From: Croceivirga sp.
GTDB taxonomy: Bacteria > Bacteroidota > Bacteroidia > Flavobacteriales > Flavobacteriaceae
DNA length: 64,000 nt
NCBI GenBank assembly: GCA_028284935.1
Contig: JANQQQ010000022.1
Location: 62,001 to 126,000, forward strand
Direction: 5' to 3'
The translations under genes were made by a program, and so were the position numbers. Positions 8,644 through 15,939 of this stretch are shown here, piece by piece (position 1 is the first letter of the stretch; each line of letters begins with the position of its first letter). The notes beneath the pieces were generated by a model. That model made no database searches. It was not told the DNA's origin and saw nothing but the letters and a program-made list of their open reading frames with translations.

Positions 8644-9582
8644 TTAAATTACTTCCAATATCCTTTTTAGCACCAATTGTGCAGCCCATGTCCGGTTGTT
8701 GGCCTGTTCAATGACCAAACTTTGGGCACTGTCGAGAACAGCATCCTCCACTACAACATTTCTTCGCACCGGAAGGCAATGCATGAATTTGGCATCACCC
8801 AATTTTTCTTTGGTCATCATCCAAGCTGGGTTTTGATGTAAAACCCGTCCATAGTTTTTGTAACTGCTCCAGCTTTTCACGTAAACAAAATTCGCATTTT
8901 CCAATGCTTTTTCTTGCTCATACACAATTTCACAACCATTTGTTATTTCTGGATTCAGGTGGTAACCGGCCGGGTGCGTAATTACGAAATCCATCTCTTT
9001 TAATTTCATCATATGGACAAAGGAATTTGCCACGGCATGGGGAAGTGGCTTGGGATGGGGTGCCCAAGACAGTACCACCTTTGGTTTCTTGACCGTTTTG
9101 TGCTCTTCCAATGTAATGGCATCAGCCAATGCCTGAAGGGGATGTGCCACTGAACTTTCCATATTCACTATGGGAACTGAGGCTAATTTTTTAAATCCGT
9201 TCAAAACAATTTCCGCTTCATCTTGTTCCTTGTCAATCAAACCAGCAAATGCGCGGATGGCAATGATATCCGCATATTGGGAAACTACTTGTGCTGCTTC
9301 TCGTATGTGTTCTGACTTTCCTTCGTCCATTATTGATCCATCCTCATATTCCAATTGCCACCCTTCAGAGCCAAAATTCATGACCATTACATTCAAGCCT
9401 ATATTTGTTGCGGCTTTTTGCGTACTTAATCGAGTTCGCAGGCTATTGTTAAAGAACAATAGACAGATCGTTTTTCTTTTCCCCAAATCTTCAAAGGCAT
9501 ATGGGTCATTTTTTAGGGCAATGGCTTCATCGACTGCGTGACGCAGGCTGCCAAGGTCGTGTATGGATAAATAGTTCTTCAT
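8644..9582 (-). CDS. argF': N-succinylornithine (N-acylornithine) carbamoyltransferase
   Basis: The 312-residue enzyme of the ATCase/OTCase fold carbamoylates N-acylornithine. The carbamoyl-phosphate motif is NSLRTR (47-51 region) and the C-terminal motif is MHCLPVRRN. It resembles the Bacteroides succinyl-ornithine enzyme throughout (SWAPHPKPLPHAV, FVITHPAGYHL). At the position that separates the acetyl-specific (Glu) from the succinyl-specific (Pro) enzymes, this protein has Ser90 in MDEGKSEHI. From published mutagenesis as I recall it, a small non-acidic residue here favours N-succinylornithine. Confidence 0.9.
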   Translation of the reverse strand: MKNYLSIHDLGSLRHAVDEAIALKNDPYAFEDLGKRKTICLLFFNNSLRTRLSTQKAATNIGLNVMVMNFGSEGWQLEYEDGSIMDEGKSEHIREAAQVVSQYADIIAIRAFAGLIDKEQDEAEIVLNGFKKLASVPIVNMESSVAHPLQALADAITLEEHKTVKKPKVVLSWAPHPKPLPHAVANSFVHMMKLKEMDFVITHPAGYHLNPEITNGCEIVYEQEKALENANFVYVKSWSSYKNYGRVLHQNPAWMMTKEKLGDAKFMHCLPVRRNVVVEDAVLDSAQSLVIEQANNRTWAAQLVLKRILEVI

Positions 9583-9631
9583 TATAAAGGTGTCACTTTT
9601 GAACTCAGTTGAGCGGTCTTTTGTGTTCGTT

Positions 9632-10795
9632 CTACGGCACAGGTTTTGACGCTTTGGGACTTGACATTTTACTCAATTCTTGGCCCAACCCCTCAAAAAA
9701 CAAATCGATTTGTGTTTTGGTAATATTCAATGCCGGTAAAAAGCGTAATACTTTTTTATTTGCTGAACCTCCTGTAAACATATGCTGCCGATAAATGAGG
9801 TTTTTACGTAGTTCACTGACCTCAAAGTCAAATTCCAGGCCCAACATCAAACCACACCCTTTTACCCTTTTTATTTTTGAGACTTTCGATGCCTTTTCCC
9901 TGAAATAGTCTTCCAATTGGGCTGCGTTTTCGATCAAATTCTCATTTTCCAAAACTTCCAATACGGCCAAGGTCGCCACGCACGCAAGATGATTCCCCCC
10001 AAAGGTCGTACCCAATTGGCCATACCAAGGTTCAAATTGGTTGTGAATGAGCACCCCTCCGACTGGAAAACCGTTTCCCATCCCTTTGGCTATTGAGATG
10101 ATATCAGGTTGAACGCCATGGTGTTGAAAGGCAAAAAATTGACCGCTTCGACCGAAACCGGACTGTACTTCATCGGCAATCAATACCACTTTATGTTCTT
10201 GACATTTTTGGGCAACGAATTGATAGAAATCCGTTGTAGGTTGGTCCAAACCACCTACACCTTGAATGGCTTCCAAAATTACGGCACAGTGCGTACAATT
10301 GGATATGGTCTTCTCAAAAGCTTCAAAATCATTTAAAGGGACAAAATCCACCAATTGTTGCCTGTTCAACGGAGCACTGATCTTTGGATTGTCGGTGGTG
10401 GCCACTGCTGCGGAAGTACGTCCATGGAAACTATTTTTAAAGGCGATCACCTTGGCTTTATTGGTATGGAAAGAAGCCATTTTCAGTGCATTTTCGTTGG
10501 CTTCGGCACCTGAACTGCACAAGAACAATTGGTAGTCTTCGCAATTTGATAAAGCTCCTAATTTTTTACCTAATTCCACTTGCAGTGGATTCTTAATGGA
10601 ATTGCTGTAAAAGGCCATTTTTTCTAATTGCTCGGTCATTCGATTGATGTAATGGGGATGGGAATGACCTATGGAAATTACCGCATGACCACCATAAAAA
10701 TCGAAATAAGTTTGGCCGTTTTCGTCTATAACTTCAATCCCTTGCGCTGAAACGGGTGTTACATCATATAATGGGTAAACATCAAAAAGCTTCAT
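9632..10795 (-). CDS. argD: acetylornithine/succinylornithine aminotransferase
   Basis: The 387-residue class III PLP aminotransferase interconverts N-acylglutamate semialdehyde and N-acylornithine. Motifs: DFYGGHAVISIGHSHP at the N-terminus, FCSSGAEANENALKMA-type phosphate-binding loop (seen as LCSSGAEANENALK), ADEVQSGFGRSG, and SIAKGMGNGFPVGG with the PLP lysine. It overlaps proC by 4 bp and is separated from argF' by 49 bp. The C-terminal tail (KMSSPKASKPVP) is likely non-conserved. Confidence 0.92.
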   Translation of the reverse strand: MKLFDVYPLYDVTPVSAQGIEVIDENGQTYFDFYGGHAVISIGHSHPHYINRMTEQLEKMAFYSNSIKNPLQVELGKKLGALSNCEDYQLFLCSSGAEANENALKMASFHTNKAKVIAFKNSFHGRTSAAVATTDNPKISAPLNRQQLVDFVPLNDFEAFEKTISNCTHCAVILEAIQGVGGLDQPTTDFYQFVAQKCQEHKVVLIADEVQSGFGRSGQFFAFQHHGVQPDIISIAKGMGNGFPVGGVLIHNQFEPWYGQLGTTFGGNHLACVATLAVLEVLENENLIENAAQLEDYFREKASKVSKIKRVKGCGLMLGLEFDFEVSELRKNLIYRQHMFTGGSANKKVLRFLPALNITKTQIDLFFEGLGQELSKMSSPKASKPVP

Positions 10796-11586
10796 ATGTC
10801 CCGTATTTCACTGATTTTCTTGTAGGAGGTAACAATCCCTTGAATCAAAGAGGAACTTAAACCTTGATGTTCCATTTCGTTAAGACCTTCAATGGTACAC
10901 CCTTTGGGCGTGGTGACCTTGTCAATTTCCTGTTCTGGGTGACTTCCGGATTCCACTAAAAGACTGGCGGCCCCATTACAGGTATGCATGGCCAATTCTT
11001 GCGCCTCTTTTGCATCAAAACCCAGCTGAATCGCACCCTGGGTTGTAGCGCGAATTAAACGCATCCAAAAGGCAATGCCACTGGCACAGATTACGGTAGC
11101 GGCTTGCATCTGTTCTTCCGGAATTTCCAGGGAATGCCCCATGCGATTGAAAATGGCCTTGGCCAGATCAATACGTTTTTTCCCCAATTCGTTGCTGCAA
11201 ATACAGGTCATGCTCTTACCGACAGAAATAGCTGTATTCGGCATACTTCGAATGATGTAGTGGTCACTGCCAATGACGGACTCCATACGGGCAATACTAA
11301 ATCCTGTGATGGTGCTGATGACCACATGGTTTTCAGTCAATAGTTCCTTAATATCATATAGAATGGCTTCAAAATGACCCGGTTGTACCGCAAAAATTAA
11401 AATATCAGAGTTCTTGACAGCAAAAGCGTTGTCCGTAGTCACCGTAACATTACCGTACTTTTCAAAATCCTTTATCTCAGTAGTATTTCTTTTTGTGAGG
11501 TACATGGTGGTTGCTCCATTGCTGTGTAAAATTCCTTTGGCAATGGACAACCCCAAGTTTCCTGCTCCTATGATTGCTAGTTTCAT
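10792..11586 (-). CDS. proC: pyrroline-5-carboxylate reductase
   Basis: The 264-residue enzyme reduces pyrroline-5-carboxylate to proline with NAD(P)H. It shows the Rossmann start LAIIGAGNLGLSIAKGIL, IIRSMPNTAISVGKSMT, and the C-terminal P5CR signature VTTPKGCTIEGLNEME. Its place between argC and argD, with a 4-bp overlap to argD, ties proline synthesis to arginine synthesis, perhaps using ornithine- or glutamate-semialdehyde-derived P5C. The operon position is the unusual point; the enzyme itself looks intact. Confidence 0.92.
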   Translation of the reverse strand: MKLAIIGAGNLGLSIAKGILHSNGATTMYLTKRNTTEIKDFEKYGNVTVTTDNAFAVKNSDILIFAVQPGHFEAILYDIKELLTENHVVISTITGFSIARMESVIGSDHYIIRSMPNTAISVGKSMTCICSNELGKKRIDLAKAIFNRMGHSLEIPEEQMQAATVICASGIAFWMRLIRATTQGAIQLGFDAKEAQELAMHTCNGAASLLVESGSHPEQEIDKVTTPKGCTIEGLNEMEHQGLSSSLIQGIVTSYKKISEIRDI

Positions 11587-11595
11587 ATTGTTCCT

Positions 11596-12570
11596 TTAAA
11601 ATGCTGTTGCTTTTAGATTCAATCCAAGGTTTTCCTCCCATCCAAACATGAGGTTCATGTTCTGCACGGCCTGTCCGGAAGCGCCTTTCAATAAATTATC
11701 AATTGCTGAGGTCACCAAAAGGACGTCTTCATGTTTGTGCAAGTGAATATGGCAATTATTCGTATTTATAACTTGTTTTAGATGAATGGGAGCTTCGGAA
11801 ATATGTGTAAACACCGCATGTTTGTAAAAGGTTTCATATATATCTTTCGCTTCCTCAAGACTTCCCTTGAAGCGGGTGTAGGCCGTGGCCAGAATCCCTC
11901 GGGTGAAGTTTCCTCGATTGGGAAGAAAGTGGAGGGTTCCGATTTTGTTTCCAAAGGAATTCAAACTTTCTCCAATCTCTCCCAAATGCTGGTGAGTAAA
12001 CGGTTTATACCAACTCACATTATTGTTTCGCCAACTAAAATGAGTGGTTTCAGAGGGTTTGATTCCTGCGCCCGTACTTCCGGTCACGGCATTAATATGT
12101 ACCTCGTTTTGCAGTAAATTATCCTTAGCCAAAGGCAACAAGGCCAGCTGTATGGCCGTGGCAAAACAACCTGGATTGGCAACCGAAGAGGCATTTTCAA
12201 TGGCAGTCCCATTTAGTTCAGGTAGGCCATAAATAAATTCCTTGCCCTTAAAGTTGGCCTCGTTTTGCAATCTGAAATCATTGCTTAAATCAATAAGCAA
12301 TGTCTCTTCTTCAAACTGGTTTTCCTTTAAAAACTGCGTGGAATTACCATGGCCCAGACATAGAAAAACGACCGACACATCTGGGTTCACCCCTGCGGAA
12401 AAGTTCAATTCAATTTGTGCCAAAAGGTCAGGGTGTGCTGAGGAAATGGGGGTGCCACCCCTAGTGGTACTATAGACAAAATCAATTTCAACAGCAGGAT
12501 GGTTCAATAGCAACCGAATGAGCTCTCCCCCAGTATATCCGGATCCTCCTATAATCCCTGCCTTAATCAT
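11596..12570 (-). CDS. argC: N-acyl-gamma-glutamyl-phosphate reductase
   Basis: The 324-residue NADP-dependent reductase catalyses the third step of arginine synthesis. Motifs: GIIGGSGYTGGELIRLLLNHP, the catalytic Cys in VANPGCFATAIQL, and the C-terminal His region with HFLPNRGNFTRGI. The length is that of type I/short ArgC proteins. It overlaps the end of argG by 8 bp and precedes proC by 9 bp. Confidence 0.93.
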   Translation of the reverse strand: MIKAGIIGGSGYTGGELIRLLLNHPAVEIDFVYSTTRGGTPISSAHPDLLAQIELNFSAGVNPDVSVVFLCLGHGNSTQFLKENQFEEETLLIDLSNDFRLQNEANFKGKEFIYGLPELNGTAIENASSVANPGCFATAIQLALLPLAKDNLLQNEVHINAVTGSTGAGIKPSETTHFSWRNNNVSWYKPFTHQHLGEIGESLNSFGNKIGTLHFLPNRGNFTRGILATAYTRFKGSLEEAKDIYETFYKHAVFTHISEAPIHLKQVINTNNCHIHLHKHEDVLLVTSAIDNLLKGASGQAVQNMNLMFGWEENLGLNLKATAF

Positions 12571-13753
12571 GATGTTGATTTACATGGTTCGCAATTTTGC
12601 CGGGATTGGAAAGGATTTTAATAAATCCCTTGGCATCATCCGCTGTCCAGCCCTTGTTCATCTCGCCATAACTGCCAAAGGAAGCATTCATCAAATCATG
12701 GGGAGATGAAATTCCATCCAATCTAAATTGAAAGGGATATAGACTTACGAAGACCTCCCCGGTGACATTTTTTTGGGTATCTGTCAAAAAGGCTTCAATA
12801 TTTCGCATCACTTCATCCAAATAGTTGCCTTCATGCAACAACATGCCATAAAAATTACCCAACTGTTCTTTTTGGTATTGTTGCCATTTGCTCAAAGTGT
12901 GTTTTTCCAATAAATGATGGGCCTTAATAATAATGAGCGGTGCTGCGGCCTCAAATCCAACCCGTCCCTTTATTCCAATAATGGTATCGCCCACATGGAT
13001 ATCTCGGCCTATGGCGTACTTGGATGCCAAAGCTTCCAATTTTTCAATGGTATCCACCGGATTTTTTTTCTCCCCGTTGATGGCCACCAGTTCCCCTTTT
13101 TCAAAGGTGAGGGTAACCTGTTGGGGTTCCTTCTGCTGTAATTGACTCGGAAATGCAGCACCCGGTAAGGGTTGGTGGGAAGTTAAGGTTTCATCGCCAC
13201 CTACTGAAGTGCCCCAAAGTCCACGGTTGATGGAATATTTTGCTTTTTCCCAGGAATAATCCACACCATTTTCCTTTAGGTAATGGATTTCTTCCTCCCT
13301 AGATAATTTATTATCTCTGATTGGAGTAATGATTTCAATTTCGGGAGCTAGCGTTTGAAAAATCATATCGAATCGTACTTGGTCGTTACCGGCGCCCGTG
13401 CTGCCATGGGCAATGTATTGGGCGCCCATTTTTTTGGCGTGGTTGACAATTTCAACGGCCTGTACAATCCGCTCCGCACTTACGGATAGCGGATAGGTGT
13501 TGTTTCGCAAAACATTGCCAAAAATGAGGTATTTCACCACTTTGTCGTAAAAGTGTAGTACTGCATTGATGGAGGTGTAGCTTGTAGCTCCCAAAGCCAG
13601 TGCTTTTTGCTCAATTTCTTTGATTTCATCATTGGAAAACCCACCGGTATTGACACTTACCGCATGGACTTCAAAGCCATGCTCTTTGGAAAGGTTCATG
13701 GCACAGTACGAGGTATCCAATCCGCCACTATAGGCAAGAACTAATTTTTTCAT
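12563..13753 (-). CDS. argG: argininosuccinate synthase
   Basis: The 396-residue ATP-dependent ligase joins citrulline and aspartate. It has the PP-loop LAYSGGLDTSYCAMNL at the N-terminus, IAHGSTGAGNDQVRFD, and the C-terminal SPHDLMNASFGSYGEMNKGW region. It is the second gene of the operon and overlaps the upstream GNAT gene by 4 bp. Confidence 0.95.
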   Translation of the reverse strand: MKKLVLAYSGGLDTSYCAMNLSKEHGFEVHAVSVNTGGFSNDEIKEIEQKALALGATSYTSINAVLHFYDKVVKYLIFGNVLRNNTYPLSVSAERIVQAVEIVNHAKKMGAQYIAHGSTGAGNDQVRFDMIFQTLAPEIEIITPIRDNKLSREEEIHYLKENGVDYSWEKAKYSINRGLWGTSVGGDETLTSHQPLPGAAFPSQLQQKEPQQVTLTFEKGELVAINGEKKNPVDTIEKLEALASKYAIGRDIHVGDTIIGIKGRVGFEAAAPLIIIKAHHLLEKHTLSKWQQYQKEQLGNFYGMLLHEGNYLDEVMRNIEAFLTDTQKNVTGEVFVSLYPFQFRLDGISSPHDLMNASFGSYGEMNKGWTADDAKGFIKILSNPGKIANHVNQHHD

Positions 13754-14370
13754 TTTGCTTTCTTTTTAAGGAATAAACTTTCCTTGATACTTTTTAATCG
13801 TTGAAAGGTTTTTTTGTTGATTTTTTCAGCTTTGGGATGTTTGTTTTTCTCTGAGGGGTCATACAACATACCGGTACAAAGACACATTTTCTGTTCTGTC
13901 CGTGTAAGAATATCAAAGTTTTTACACGTTTGACAGCCTTTCCAAAAATCAGGGTCATCCGTCAACTCAGAGAAGGTCACCGGTTTGTACCCCAATTCGT
14001 AATTCATTTTCATTACGGCCAATCCAGTGGTAATACCAAAAATCTTGGCGCTTGGAAACTTTTCCGCAGATAATTCAAAAATTCGTTTCTTTATTTTTTT
14101 GGCGAGCCCTTGCCCTCTGTAATCAGGATGAACGATTAGACCAGAATTGGCAACAAAGTCCTTATTTCCCCAAACTTCGATATAGCAGAACCCTGCAAAT
14201 TTTTCTCCGTCCAGAGCAATAACTGCGTTCCCATTTTGGAGGCGTTTAATAATATATTCAGGTGTTCTTTGTGCAATGCCTGTACCCCGCACCTTGGCGG
14301 ATTCCGTTATGGTATCGCTTATGACCTGAGCATATTTAAAATGTGATTCGTTAGCAACTACGATTTCCAT
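13750..14370 (-). CDS. GNAT acetyltransferase heading the arginine operon, candidate N-acylglutamate synthase
   Basis: The 206-residue protein has a full GNAT fold: the acyl-CoA motif HPDYRGQGLAKKIKKRI (about 81-97) and motif B around MNYELGYKPV (about 122-131). A four-cysteine arrangement follows, Cys146-x2-Cys149 and Cys163-x-Cys165, which could bind a metal, and then a basic tail. It is the first gene of the operon and overlaps argG by 4 bp. No argA or argJ is present here, so this gene is the natural candidate for the missing first step (acylation of glutamate by acetyl- or succinyl-CoA). That role is inferred from position, not shown by a residue signature. Confidence 0.75.
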   Translation of the reverse strand: MEIVVANESHFKYAQVISDTITESAKVRGTGIAQRTPEYIIKRLQNGNAVIALDGEKFAGFCYIEVWGNKDFVANSGLIVHPDYRGQGLAKKIKKRIFELSAEKFPSAKIFGITTGLAVMKMNYELGYKPVTFSELTDDPDFWKGCQTCKNFDILTRTEQKMCLCTGMLYDPSEKNKHPKAEKINKKTFQRLKSIKESLFLKKKAK

Positions 14371-14456
14371 TGCTGACTTTTAGTTTGAAATAAGGTTTAA
14401 TAATTTGGATGGTAACGGGAATGGACTCACCTAATCCCAAAAAATGATGTGCACCC

Positions 14457-14498
14457 TTACGGGCGACGGCGTGGAGTGAACGGACGTACGGAAGCCAT
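14457..14498 (-). CDS. arginine-rich leader peptide of the arginine operon
   Basis: A 13-residue ORF reads MASVRPFTPRRRP then TAA. It contains four arginines, three of them consecutive (codons CGC CGT CGC at 14463-14471). It lies between the operon promoter and the first structural gene (ATG at 14370). This is the hallmark of a ribosome-stalling attenuator leader. The Arg codons fall in the 5' arm of a hairpin capped by GTAA (arms about GTCGCCC and GGGTGCAC with one mismatch), which is followed three bases later by ATCATTTTTT. A ribosome stalled at low arginine would mask that arm and favour read-through. A second possible pairing is CCTAAT around the leader start codon with ATTAGG about 85 bases downstream. 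Confidence 0.7.
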   Translation of the reverse strand: MASVRPFTPRRRP

Positions 14499-14517
14499 TA
14501 GGCTTAAAGAAGAAAAT

Positions 14518-14576
14518 ATGTTGAAGGGTTCGTTCATTACGTAGTAAATGTACAAATTATCCAAAACCTTCAACAT
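14518..14576. repeat. 10-bp perfect inverted repeat around the arginine operon promoter
   Basis: ATGTTGAAGG (14518-14527) and CCTTCAACAT (14567-14576) are perfect complements separated by 39 bp. The -7 box lies between them and the distal arm overlaps the -33 TTG. It may be an operator. It could also act as an inefficient terminator for the glycosyltransferase gene whose stop is at 14581. Confidence 0.6.
14545..14573 (-). promoter_or_regulatory. probable promoter of the arginine operon
   Basis: On the minus strand a TTG (14571-14573) is followed 18 bp later by TACATTTA (14545-14552), one base off the TAnnTTTG -7 consensus. Transcription would start near 14539, giving a leader of about 170 nt that includes the arginine-rich peptide. 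Confidence 0.5.
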
Positions 14577-14580
14577 TTTG

Positions 14581-15936
14581 TCACCACTTTTTACGAATAG
14601 CAACTATAATGTTATGATTTTTCACGATTTCATAACCCAAATAACCAAAAACCAAAAGATATTCAACGAATAATAGCCAAAGGTTTTCTTTGAAATCTGG
14701 TTGGGAATAGGCGTAATAACTCAAAATGATAGAGGCTGTCCAGAGTATGGTAAAACGATAGTTGGTAAATAGGCTTAGTCCCAGTAGGAAGGTCAAGTAC
14801 CATGGATGTATGGTGGAAGACAGAAAATAATAGGCGGTTAGTACAATGAGCATTGAACTCATGAGTTGCGCAGGTTTTTCATGTTTTCGAAAAAGGGCCA
14901 ATACAAGAATAAGGGCTATGGCCATGATTTTGACAAGCGTACCATATTCTTTTATGAGAATCCATGGTTTGACTTCAAAATAATGCACTGCCACTTGCTT
15001 GATGAGATTATAGATGCCAGCATTAAACTCAAAATTGGAAAACCAAAGGCCTATGGTTTGGGAATAGTTCCCAATAAATTGCGCATTGTAAAAGGGAAGT
15101 AAAAATAGGAATCCGCTTAATCCCACCAGCGCATAAAAGAAGATACTTTTTTTCAACCCCAAGTATCTTAGAAACAAGGGAAGAAACAGTGCCGGGACAA
15201 GTTTTACCATAATGGAAGCGGCGTAAATAGGTGCCGCTTTTTTATAATTACCCGATGAAATCAAATAGGTGGCCCATACAAAGAAAAAGAGCATTACCCC
15301 CTCAAAATGAAGGTTGCCAGTAAGTTCAATGATAACCAAAGGATTCAAAAAATACCAGAAAATGAGGTGTGAGCTTTGGTTGAGGTTTTGCAGCAATTTT
15401 CTTCCGAAATAAACAATACCAATGTCCGCCGCTATAATGAGTAGTCGCATCGAAATAACGGAACCCAATACACTACCAAAGCCCAAAAAAGTACTAATGG
15501 CAAAAATAAACTGGTTAACTGGGGGATAGTTGCTGAAGTTACGTGCACTTAAACTTCCCATTCCCTCATGTAGTATCCCGGAATTTGGAATTTGGAATTT
15601 GGAATTTTCAACCAGTTCGTTTGGAGTGTACAGGTATGGATTAATACCCTGGTTGATCAGTTCCCCATCCCAAATAAAACGGTAAAAGTCCTGGGAGAGA
15701 TTGGGTAAGGCCACAAGGAATACCAGCCGAAAGACTATTCCCGTAACCAACAGAAAGTTAAAGTTCCACTTCTCAAATTGCATCAATTTGAAAAACAAAA
15801 AGAAGAGGGCAAGAGCAAGGGAAATTAGTTTTGGAAAATCTTCCCGATTTAGGTCATAGGCAAAAACCGCATAAAAAATAAGGCTTCCCAGAACCAAAAG
15901 GATTGGGATTTTATGGAGTTTCCAATAAGAAAGCAT
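14581..15936 (-). CDS. GT-C type integral membrane glycosyltransferase (mannosyltransferase-like)
   Basis: The 451-residue protein has about 11-13 hydrophobic segments and the GT-C layout: an acidic motif in the first extracytoplasmic loop (PNLSQDFYRFIWDGELINQGINPY, whose DFYRFIWDG matches the polyprenol-phosphate-mannose-dependent mannosyltransferases) and IMVKLVPALFLPLF later. It probably transfers a hexose from a lipid carrier on the periplasmic face. It is the last gene of a six-gene operon, 3 bp after the cellulose-synthase-like gene. Residues 110-119 are encoded by four tandem copies of a 7-bp unit, so unit gain or loss would frameshift it. Confidence 0.8.
   Translation of the reverse strand: MLSYWKLHKIPILLVLGSLIFYAVFAYDLNREDFPKLISLALALFFLFFKLMQFEKWNFNFLLVTGIVFRLVFLVALPNLSQDFYRFIWDGELINQGINPYLYTPNELVENSKFQIPNSGILHEGMGSLSARNFSNYPPVNQFIFAISTFLGFGSVLGSVISMRLLIIAADIGIVYFGRKLLQNLNQSSHLIFWYFLNPLVIIELTGNLHFEGVMLFFFVWATYLISSGNYKKAAPIYAASIMVKLVPALFLPLFLRYLGLKKSIFFYALVGLSGFLFLLPFYNAQFIGNYSQTIGLWFSNFEFNAGIYNLIKQVAVHYFEVKPWILIKEYGTLVKIMAIALILVLALFRKHEKPAQLMSSMLIVLTAYYFLSSTIHPWYLTFLLGLSLFTNYRFTILWTASIILSYYAYSQPDFKENLWLLFVEYLLVFGYLGYEIVKNHNIIVAIRKKW
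15580..15607. repeat. 4 x 7-bp tandem repeat (GGAATTT) inside the GT-C gene
   Basis: Four perfect copies of GGAATTT (AAATTCC on the coding strand) lie within the coding region. Seven is not a multiple of three, so slippage by one unit switches the reading frame. The present copy number keeps the gene open. Confidence 0.9.
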
Positions 15937-15939
15937 GAA

